Positions 55,026 through 64,000 of a DNA stretch of 64,000 nucleotides are shown in pieces (positions within the stretch are counted from its first letter, which is position 1; every line of letters begins with the position of its first letter). Below the pieces are notes generated by a model. It was given only the letters and a program-made list of their open reading frames with translations, was not told the origin of the DNA and searched no databases. This stretch comes from Chiua virens (lineage: Eukaryota > Basidiomycota > Agaricomycetes > Boletales > Boletaceae): contig JAHNUO010000031.1 of assembly GCA_019787685.1 (NCBI GenBank), positions 62,001 through 126,000 on the forward strand. The letters run 5' to 3'. Position numbers and translations under genes: made by a program.

Positions 55026-58000
55026 AGAGCTATAATACAGATGGTGGGTGAATCCTAGCGCTAAATGCCTTCAGATTTTATGCATAGGGATTTCGTACAC
55101 GTGATGGCCTGCAAGGATAGAGCTATGTCGTGATCATCGTTCCGGTTAGTGTGCCACCACCAGACTTCCGGAATTAGGAAATCGAGGCCCACTGGCTCAG
55201 ACGAGCCTGAGGTCCTTCCGTTGGAGAGGCACCGGTATTCATTGATAAGGGAGGTGTGACGCAAGGCTGTTCTGTCCATTACTAGCCTGACTGCTGTGGT
55301 GATGATAAGGTTCCGAAATAGTTGATAACGACCCGAAGCCTTTCAAGGGACTGTTAAAAATGCGTGATATGATCCCCCCTCGGCGTCATGGATGAGCCTG
55401 AAAAAAAAAGTCAACCTTGCGCATGCTTCATTACCCGGGAAAAACTCAAATTGATCTGACAGCACACCCCGTGAGTCTGAGAGGCTCATTCCGTGAGTGT
55501 CGCAACACCCTGGAACGTGTCTTGGCGAGCGACTCGTCCTAAGATAGCTCCTCCTTGTGGCATCATGAGTAGTCGGTCATACAGGGTCGTCCTGTGAACG
55601 GAAACAAGAAAATAGAAAAGAAATAATAGTAACCTACCAATGTGTTATCTCTGTTTAGTTTTTCCACGCAACAATGCTTCCGAGTCGTTCGGATTTTTGT
55701 TTCCGTGTCCCGGATCACAAATTCCAGCCATCTCTGGCAGGTCTGTGTACCGAGAGCGTCTGGTTTCGAACGTCGAACTTGCACGAATGGTGTTTTATAC
55801 TTACGTGGAACAGCAAGCTTGTCCGGGGCAGGTGGATTGACGGTCTCGAACCTCCTCGAGTCATTGTCACTGAGGAACTTAAGCATCCGAGGAACACTGG
55901 CACAAGCTTGATCTCAAACAAATGGAAGATTCTAAGCCCACATCAAAATTGATCAGGTGCCTTTGAGGATCCGGCCCTTGTGGGGCGTTTAAGCGGATAT
56001 TGTGCAGCCCACGTGGGGTCTAGCGCTTTGGGAGCCTCCTCCATGTGCATAACGCTCACTCAAGCACTCCGGCCTCGTGGTCGAGCGAACAGTGATTATG
56101 CGCTTGCTTGTTGGGACAAGGTTCGTGATGAGCCAAAGTATGACTCCTTGGCAGAACTCCAAGTAACCGTTAGTGACGCCCTCCCGCAAGCGCTTTTACA
56201 AACGGGGGCACGGCCCTTCTGATCAATGTTTTGATATTACAGATGGGAGATATAATATGTGGCAGCAAGGTACCAAGTTCAGTAGGCATTATCGACATCT
56301 CGACCACATCATTCACGTGCATCACTTGGTGTATCTCTCTGCATCAGACCGGACACCGCCCATGCCCATGTGCATGATGTATGACGCGCACTGGATTCAT
56401 TAACTCCGAGGAGGATGACATCCATCATGATTATGGTCACGCTGGTTCCACGATGAACTGTTCGTAAGTATTTCCCCCTGATCCAGAGGCCCTAGTGACA
56501 CCATCTGCATTCTGATGCAAGCAAGAGTGTGGGGATATCATTGCCATAGCCAAGACTTCAATCTCGGACGCGCACGAGCCCTCGTTTTCCGTCGGGATTC
56601 TTTAGATTTTCCTTGTCGATGGTATGCCCACTGGCATCGGCTTGGCACGGTCTTTGTCGCAAATTTCCGACCACTACGGTGAGCGATATGCCTTCTCCGC
56701 CACGCCGTGTCTTCCGTTCGCGAGCCCAGCATGGTAGCCGTCCTCGTGTTGGAAGAGGTCCACTGCGGCATCAACATGAAGGGTATGGCCCAATTCTTAC
56801 TGTGCTTGTCAACACAGGATTCTTCGTGCGTCCACGTTTTCAGCTTGTTCTCGGGCATAAGCGTTGACGTCTTCTTTCCTCCTGTTCCGCCGGTGACAAG
56901 GTCGCGTGCATGTAAGTACTTGATCCGAATGTTGACCAGTGCACTTGCAATGCGATCGTCATTCGCACTGCTTTGCGCTTGTTACCATTCGGCCATCATA
57001 CCCCTCGGGCTGGACGGTTCCGCTGGACGGTGTCTGCTTCCACTTCTCCTGATCAGAAGGTATCGGAAGAACGCGACGCTACACTCGTGTCGGCGAAGAT
57101 TTCCGCTTGCATCACGTTCTACGAGCTTCGGTGCAGATAAGCAGCACGTGGACACGTTGCCCTCGCAGTCGTTTCCAGCGTACGGCGAGCATGTGTCCGG
57201 TCAGCCCTTTGTTTATTGTCTCGTCGTCGGAAGACGCCATCTCAATGTCTCATGCTTGCTCGCGAACGTCGACGTTGCTTCTTCGTGTACTTGTCCATTA
57301 CATGTGTTCGTGCACCACCACAAGCGATGAGCCTATCGTGCAGGACTTGGGCTGGTACATAGTTCAAAGACACTTACCGAGACCTGGGCATGAGTATGAC
57401 ATTCTTGCGAAGAGTGACAGCATCCTTTATGCCTGACGGTCACGCTGCCACGCATGCGTCTCTCCAGGACCCTGCTCCGGGGAATGCATTGACACAGTAT
57501 AGGAAGGTGGAAGTTGCAGTCGATCCACCGGCACGTTGTGACGCAAAGGGAAACTGTGGAAAGACGAGAAAAGGGAACATCATTGCGCAGTGGGCCCATC
57601 ATCTGATTTAAATGATGTATCGACTGATCCACGGCGACAGAGAAAACGTTCTGGTTTAGCTGATGATCGTCCCTCCCTGCATACGAGATACTCCAGCGAC
57701 CCCGCTGATATCCGTGGAGTGGTGGAGTGGTGGAGTGGTGGTGGTGGGTGAGACGTAGGCATTTCTAGGTTTGGATTCGGCTCGGACCGTACTTACCGGT
57801 GGCCATCCTTACCATTGGTGGACCAAAAGCCGTTTCTATCCCGCCTACCCTGTAATGAAGTTGGGATCTCATACCAGATGAGTTGTTGGCGCTGACAGTG
57901 GTACCAGTAAAAACGTCAGTAGTAGTCTTGTAAACTCGGTACATAGAACATGCTGAGGCGAGTACCGCCGTTCGTGAGTCCGAAGATCATGTCCATTCAA

Positions 58001-58105
58001 TGCTTTTCCTCAATATACAAGGTGAGCGATTGGGATAAGTGCTATGAAACGTACATGTTGCAGTGAAATCAGAAGATGCGATATAAATGTCCGTCCGCTA
58101 GTGTA
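55026..58105. other. About 3 kb of weakly coding DNA, unassigned
   Basis: Several ORFs of 70-200 codons overlap on both strands (for example plus 56707-57330 and minus 55886-55563), but none shows a motif I know. It could hold a decayed gene. A short GGAGTGGT repeat lies at 57713-57750. Confidence 0.4.
57713..57750. repeat. Short GGTGGAGT-type tandem repeat
   Basis: About four near-identical copies of GTGGAGTG, then GGTGGTGGTG. Confidence 0.8.
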
Positions 58106-58997
58106 TCACAGGGGAATGTTCATGGTCGAAAATGACGTACTGCCACTCGAAGTCCTCTCCTCTTTGTATCTTTGGCAAAAACGTTGGAAGCCGGCCGGGT
58201 TCATCAGGCGTGTTGGAAACTCGCCATCGCGAAACTTGTCGAGGAGGTGGTCAACATACATCAGCTGCGGTTTCCATGGCTTCAAACGAGAGAGATTTTC
58301 CGTCTTGACGCATGACCGTCACCTACACAATGTTCAAACCCGGCATACTATCATTCAGAACGAGACGTACCGTGCCAATACACCCCGCTCTCTGCCATCT
58401 AGATGATCCATATTAATCAGCTATGACGCCTGACGAGGATTGAGAAGACACCACGCACCTTGGCTCTGGATGTCCCGTATTTGGGTTCGTCATCAAGTGC
58501 GCAGCAAGTTGGTTGTCCAACCCGGGGTCTCGGATCATCGAAGCGGGATCCGAAGGGTGGTGTCGAAACACGGCGAGTGGGAAGCCGACTTGTCGAAAGA
58601 GTGGACAAGGGATGCCTTGCGTGTGTATCGGGTGGGACGCATCGATGACCTTGGCTTCGAACGGGCGCGCGCCACGTGCTCGATCGGCGTTGCAGGCAAG
58701 GGTAACCCCGATGACTTTGTGGGGTCGGGCTGGGAGAAGGACGTGTTGAGGAAGTGGTGCGGGCTCGCAGGTCGTTTGATGATATGACCAGTCAGATATT
58801 TGGCACTCGTTAGACTGCAGGGCGAAGTTAGGAAGAAGAAAAACATGGAGTGAGTCAGCATGAAGCATAGACAACAGAGGCGCCCAACGTACGCAGTAAA
58901 TGGCAACTTTGCACCGAGAACAACGCATAAATGTCATCCAGTCACCTTCCTGGCGACAGCGACGACATCTTACGCTCGATTTTGATCTGGCAGGCAT
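58106..58997 (-). pseudogene. MYND zinc-finger protein, one frameshift in last exon
   Basis: ATG 58997 (MPARSKSSVRCRRCRQEGDW) opens a MYND-type zinc finger: CRRC, CSRC, YC across an intron, then CQISDWSYHQTTC. The following domain (GVTLACNADRARGARPFEAK, HPIHTQGIPCPLFRQVGFPL, GLDNQLAAHLMTNPNTG) matches a MYND family expanded in basidiomycetes. The last exon gives VTVMRQDGKSLSFEAMETAA, then one base too many near 58255, then VDHLLDKFRDGEFPTRLM, RFCQRYKEER and MNIPL with stop at 58106-58108. MYND domains bind Pro-rich partners. With the shift real, the protein would end early. Role unknown. Confidence 0.72.
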
Positions 58998-60397
58998 CAG
59001 GGGAGAGCAAGGAGGTGAAGGCAAAATTTGGGTCGGATGGGTACGTTATCAGGGGGATTTGTAGGGACGGCACTGTTTCCATGTATGGTAATAAACAGTG
59101 CCGGCGGCCATAAGTGTCCCTCATGGCAGCCGAGGTCGAGACCAACACATTGTCGAGGCCTCGAGACCTCATCCGATGTAGTGATGGCATCGTGTCGTGA
59201 GTATCGTGTGTAATTTAAGGCGGTCGTAACGTGGCCACAATGTGCCAGGACTTGTCGCAAGTGGACTATAAACACAAGCTGGGTTATCAGAACTCGTTCC
59301 TCGGGTGTCCCGTGGCGCCCTAGTACGAACTTCTTGTTGATCTTGAATAGAACCCCAAAGCTGGAATACCTCTGGACATTGAGTCAAAATTTGTCTGCAA
59401 TGTTCGTGAGGTGGCTTTCGCGTCAGGAGCACATTCGGTGCGAGTTACAAGCTGCAAGTGAGTGGTCAAGGCGAGAATTTGATTTATATAGATACCGTTC
59501 CCTAATGGATCTGAGTAGCTCCAGAATACGTTTCAGACATTGGACGATTTCACTCACTCCGCCAGCTTTCTACTCTCGCTGTTGTGTCTGCTCCGTCAAC
59601 GAATGGTAGCAGGGGGATATCGGAATAACCCAAAGCTCCCCGAACCACACTATGTATAGAAGACGGCCCTCACGACACGTCGACTTGTCAAGTTGCAGAG
59701 TGGGTACTTAGGGATGCCCCGTGATCTTCAACCTGGCGAACTTGATGGCATGTACAAAACATGCCCAGTCGTGCTGCTCGACTTTGAACATCGATATTGT
59801 TGTCAATGGCAGGGGTACTTATGTACTTGCGGGGCAACATATTTTCCACATATGGTCAAGGCGCTATGAGGCCCAGGAGAACCGAGCAACCTGACCTTCT
59901 AGATTGGATGTCGAATGCGTTGTGGAACACATCCAATCCCATTGTCAACATGGTGTCGTGTTTACCGTCTTCTACGTTTCAGTACGTATTGTACATGCAC
60001 TCTTACCTAACGCGCATACAACTCCGGCGAGTATCACCATTGCCGCATGCCTCGACATTACTTATCTAGTCAATTGGGTAACGACATCGACCTCCAGATA
60101 TGGCTCGAGAACAGCGCCTCTGGGTTTGAGAAGGTGATTTAGTGGCGGTCTTGCTAATAGTCCGCCAGCGGTCATGAAAGGCGTGTGAAGGAAGAGTGAA
60201 TTCAACATGTCCTGAGCCAATGGGATGGTCAACGTCCGGTATGTGCTACCAGTGCCGATAAGATGTCACGGTGGGATCTCGCTAGCTCGGTGATCGTGGA
60301 AGTTGTCCGCTTTCCCATGCCTGGGACCCGAGATAAAGTCTTTCGCAGAAGGCAACAGTAAGCACTTTTGTATCTTCTCTGCATCGGCACACCACCA
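58998..60397. other. About 1.4 kb without a recognised gene
   Basis: Short ORFs on both strands only; no domain, repeat or RNA gene recognised. Confidence 0.4.
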
Positions 60398-62880
60398 TGG
60401 CAGCGAAAGACATGGTTGACATCGACATTGGTCGCCCGTCAAGGGCTCGAAAAGCTTGGGTACACTCAAGAAATGACGAGGGTGCGTATTGCCTTGTTCT
60501 CCTCGTCCTCTGTCGCTAAGATGCTTCTTTTCGTAGACACGAGGCTTGTTCCATATTCTTTTCAGTAAGTTCCGTTCGACGAAGTCTGTATCCGCTCTCT
60601 TGCTCATCGTTTTCGCCCGCATACAGTGACTCTAGGTTCGTTCGACAACTGCGCCCAATTGTTGAGCGACGACTGACATCACACCGCTCGCGCGCGCAGC
60701 CATCATGGCAGTCCGTGAGTCCCGCCCAATAGTGCATTTATCCTTCTGTGTTGACATGCATATAGCTTACGGTCTTGCTGCCCCGATCGCCACCTCCCTC
60801 GTTGCAGGTGGTCCGGCCGTGATGCTTTGGGGGTTTGCATTTCCAAACCGGTCTTGAGAACCGCACTCACACTTACTACTCCAGATGGGTTCCTCGTTTC
60901 CTTGTTAACTCAGACGCTCGCCCTTTCCCTGGCCGAGATCTGTTCCAAGTACCCAACGTCGGCAGGCGCCTACTATTGGTGCTATCGTTTGGCGCCACCT
61001 CAGTACAAGTTGATTGCCTCCTGGATCAACGGATGGCTCAATCTGGTCGGAAATTGGACTGTCACGTTGAGCGTCACGTTTGGTACGCCTCTTGGCTTGT
61101 CCTTTGAAATACCGTTCAGACTTACACGTCTTGCAAGGAACGGCGCAACTGATCATTGCCGGCGCGGGCATTTACTATCCCGACTGGGTCGCGACTCCTT
61201 GGCAGACATGTACATCCTCGTTCGACACCTCGATTCATTACTCATCGTTGCCTAGACCTGGTTTTCCTCGGTGTCACCGCTGTCGCGTGTAGTTTTTGCT
61301 TGTTCTTAAACAGGTTATTGCCCAGCATTGATGTACGTGATGCGTTGCTTGTTTCACCACGTTTGCAAACGACGGGTGCCTAGATTGCGTGCGCGTGCTG
61401 GACTGCCCTCGGTATCATTGGTAAGTAAGTCTGGTTGGGATGACACCTCAGCTCACGCGACGAGGACAGTGATCCTGATATGCGTGTCCGTCAAGGCGGC
61501 TGCGGGTCGCCGGTCCGCATCGTTTGCGTTGGGCGGATTCGAGCCCGCTTCTGGTTGGCCCGCTGGCTGGTCCTTCTTCATCGGCCTTCTTCCGGTAAGT
61601 CATCTCATGTTTCAAGTAACGCACGAACGTGTTCATACGTCTTCTGGTCATCGATAACTAGCCCGGTATGTCGACTCTCCATGTTGATACGTGACTGCTC
61701 ATCCTCCCGTTCGGCAGCTTATACGTATTCTGCCATTGGCATGAGTAAGCATAGATGGACTCAGTGTTTCCGATTCTGTCTGACCTCTTGTCATAGTTGC
61801 GAGCATGGCAGAAGAGGTGCACAACCCTTCCGAGATCCTTCCGAAAGCGATTTCGTTGTCAGTGCCGATTGGAACGATTTGGGGTGTCATTTTCCTCCTC
61901 CCGATCCTCTTCACATTGCCTGACGTCAACACGCTATTGCAAGGTATGCATCTGATACGTTCCTGGTTATTCCTAGGCGCATTCATGGGTCGTCAGTGAG
62001 CTCCGGTCAACCAATTGGCGTCATGTTCACGCTCATCATGGGATCCAAAGGCGGTGGTTTTGGACTGGTGAGCACCCTAACGACCAATCCCTCGTGACAT
62101 CATCCCTTATCTCCAACTCCAGTGGTTCATCAGTACGTCTTCCTCTCCCACGCAGGGCATGACTGATCCCCATCGCCGTCGCCACCATCTCAGTCTTTGT
62201 CATCGGCCTCTTTTGCGCCATCTCGATCTCGACTGCAGCCTCGCGCGCCACCTGGGCCTTTGCCCGGGACAAAGCCATCCCATTCCACGCCCACTTTTCG
62301 AAAATCAGCACTGTACTCCCCGACGTGCCCGTGAACGCCCTCCTACTCTCGACGACGATCCAGATCCTGCTCGGTCTCATCTACCTCGGGTCTTCGACCG
62401 CGTTCAACGCGTTCGTCGGTGTCGCCGTCATGTGTCTCGGCGCGTCGTACGCGCTCCCGATCGCGATCTTGCTCGCGAGCGGACGGAGGGACGTCGCGGA
62501 TGCGCCGTTTAGTCTTGGGCGTGTAGGACCGGTCGTCAACGCGATCGCGGTGCTGTGGATCTTGTTCGCGACAGTGTTGTTCTCGATGCCGGCGATCATA
62601 CCGGTCACGGCGGTCACGATGAGTCCGTCCTTGCTTGTTGATGTGTTGGTGTGGGGCGGCTGATGGCGGTGTAGATTATGCCTCGGTCGTGTTCGTCGGG
62701 TTCGGTGTGATTAGTGCGGTGTGGTACATGATCAGTACGTGTTGGTTTGGGGCGTGTGATGCGGTAACTGACGAGGCTTGGTGTTGCTCAGACGGTCGCT
62801 ACTATTACAATGGACCGCCTGTACCAGCGGTCAAATTGGATTCCGAGCCCGGCTCTCCCGCGAGCAGCGCGAACCAATAA
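60398..62880 (+). CDS. Amino acid / GABA / choline permease (APC family)
   Basis: Plasma- or vacuolar-membrane transporter with about 12 helices. The N-terminal exon (MAAKDMVDID, then ARQGLEKLGYTQEMTR in a frame shifted by one base) precedes MAVPYGLAAPIATSLVAGG, LTQTLALSLAEICSKYPTSA, GAYYWCYRLAPPQYKLIASW and NGWLNLVGNWTVTLSVTFG. Later segments are TAQLIIAGAGIYYPDW, YLVFLGVTAVA, ALGGFEPASGWPAGWSFFIG, AEEVHNPSEILPKAISLSV and the consensus ISTAASRATWAFARDKAIPF. PVNALLLSTTIQILLGLIYL follows, and the tail ends SPASSANQ. SLAEICSKYPTSAG is the usual signature of UGA4/HNM1-type permeases. At least eight GT-AG introns. The first exons are uncertain because of the shift near 60428 and an unclear join before 60690. 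The 3' two thirds look intact. Not obviously part of the lipid cluster. Confidence 0.8.
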
Positions 62881-63349
62881 ATCCGCAAAGTACAGGCTCT
62901 GCACCCTGGATGGAGCTTATCACGAAATGGATGATCATCAATCAATGACATAAGTAACCGGAACGTCTAACGATAATCTCGCTTGTAGCTATATGTACAT
63001 GTGGATCTTGTATGTATGGCCTGACGGAAAACGACGAGACAGGAACGTTGAACGTTTGAATCACGACCACTCTTTTTCTCTTGACCTTGAATCCCTTTCC
63101 TCGAGACGGATTACCCTCTGCAATACGGTATATCTGATGCCGACAAAGAGGGAATAGATGAAGCTGTTGGGTGATATTGCATGCAAAGATGAAAAAGCAC
63201 AGGAACATGGTATGAGCAGAGAACAAGGGACGAGTGGAGGGTACTACCATAACACATCCATAGTACAACAATACCTATCGAGCAGCTCAACAAACAGCAA
63301 AACGAGAAGAAGAGGAAAAAGGGACACCAACATAGCCGAGAGTGCGGAT
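62881..63349. other. Intergenic between convergent 3' ends
   Basis: Nothing recognised; includes a GAACGTTGAACGTTTGAA stretch near 63043. Confidence 0.4.
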
Positions 63350-64000
63350 CTAGGCCGTCAGCTTCGGAATGACCTTGATCATCTGATCGATATTGATAAA
63401 CTGCACCCAAGCTTCCAAGTCCTTGGCGTTGTCGTGCCAAATAAACTTGGACTCCTTGGTCCCTCTGAAAAACGCACATGCGCACTGATACGACTCTTCG
63501 ATGACGGTGCCGCCACGCTGTACCCCAAGCTGGGCCTTGAACACCCGGAATTCCCAGCCTTGGAGAGGGTGGTCGTCCCCCCGCGCGCTTTCGTTGGGGA
63601 TGTTGAATTCCAGACGGGACCAGTCGAAGCCGCGGGATTGACCGACGGCTTTGATATAGGCGGCTTTGAGGGAGAGGAGGATGGATAGTCGACGGAGGAC
63701 GACTTCGTCGCCAAGCTCGGGTGCGATGAACGTCAACTCGAGCGGGGTGAGCTGTGATGTGGACGAAACGCAGGATCAGGAACGGATCAACGTTCGGCCG
63801 AGGGAAGAGTCCGAGAGGGAAAAAGACGGACCTTGTGGGCAAACGACTCGGCGTAGGCGGCGACGGATACACCTCTGGGTTCGACGCAGAGTTGTTTGAT
63901 CCCGAGGCCGATGTTGGTGACTTGTCGTTGACGGCCTTGTGTCATGACCATGCCGCATAATGAGTTATCGTAGGCGAGATGGTATCCAATCATGGATTGT
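63350..64000 (-). CDS. 4'-phosphopantetheinyl-transferase-like protein, C-terminal part (gene runs off window)
   Basis: Two exons are visible: one from the window end (IGYHLAYDNSLCGM, VTNIGLGIKQLCV, YAESFAHK) and one from LTFIAPELGDEVVLRRLSIL through SLKAAYIKAVGQSRGFDWSR to the stop at 63350-63352. The order resembles the Sfp/Lys5-type fold, which attaches phosphopantetheine to carrier proteins. However, the Gly-Val-Asp motif reads IGLGI and the KEA motif reads KAAYIK, so acidic residues that bind magnesium in this superfamily are not at the expected places. It may be a non-catalytic relative, or my alignment may be off. The intron between the exons has a GT-AG pair. The N-terminus lies beyond 64000. 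Confidence 0.55.

Noticed and set aside
56707..57330. 207-codon plus-strand ORF as a gene
   Set aside because: No recognisable domain, Cys/Ser/Leu-rich frame-shadow composition and no conserved splice structure.
58417..58787. Plus-strand ORFs over the MYND gene
   Set aside because: Opposite-strand shadows; the zinc-finger Cys/His spacing fits only the minus strand.

Overview
The window looks like genomic DNA of a mushroom-forming basidiomycete (Agaricomycetes). The genes are intron-rich with short introns (about 45-65 bp). The mobile DNA is a Plavaka-type transposase and a pogo-type element. Several gene families are typical of that group: a hot-dog thioesterase with an N-terminal membrane anchor, an ICMT-like methyltransferase, a DUF6532-like protein and a P-loop GTPase. 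All calls come from reading the sequence by eye, with introns placed on GT/AG signals and protein-family conservation. No database was searched.

Layout. 0-3.4 kb: 3' part of TDP1, then cytochrome P450-1 facing it. 4.1-10.7 kb: a transposon block with a Plavaka-family transposase, a DUF6532-like gene and a small coiled-coil gene. 11.6-26.3 kb: a compact lipid-enzyme cluster of thioesterase A, an ICMT-like methyltransferase, two head-to-head stearoyl-CoA-desaturase-like genes, P450-2, an ELO fatty-acid elongase and P450-3. 26.8-30.9 kb: a La protein and a short-chain dehydrogenase whose 3' end is tandemly duplicated. 31.5-34.3 kb: a deleted pogo/Tigger-like element with perfect terminal inverted repeats, then an unidentified old repeat. 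34.7-42.4 kb: thioesterase B (broken), an acylaminoacyl-peptidase-like gene (broken) and an intact acyl-CoA oxidase. 43-48.4 kb: a small secreted protein, a coiled-coil ORF and a P-loop GTPase gene with a most unusual 3' half. 48.6-55 kb: degraded second copies of cluster genes (thioesterase C, a deleted P450, a second ICMT). 55-64 kb: weakly coding DNA, a MYND zinc-finger gene, an APC-family permease and a phosphopantetheinyl-transferase-like gene running off the end.

The 11.6-26.3 kb genes, together with P450-1 and acyl-CoA oxidase, could make and tailor a fatty-acid product: desaturation, elongation, P450 oxidation, CoA release, carboxyl methylation and chain shortening. That pathway is inference. 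A divergent P450-thioesterase pair occurs twice, in opposite orientation: intact spacing but broken genes at 49-52 kb, and split by the transposon block at 1-13 kb.

The most striking signal is inside the GTPase gene at 46.1-47.8 kb. It is a tandem array (67- and 88-bp periods) in which every unit carries a 3' splice-site-like AG, exactly three bases, then a 5' splice-site-like GT; 22 such sites run in a row. The array lies in a block of about 2.9 kb where I count only one CpG, with sharp edges.

Many reading frames, including the conserved La gene, are interrupted by single-base shifts. Some genes called broken here may therefore reflect sequence errors rather than decay.
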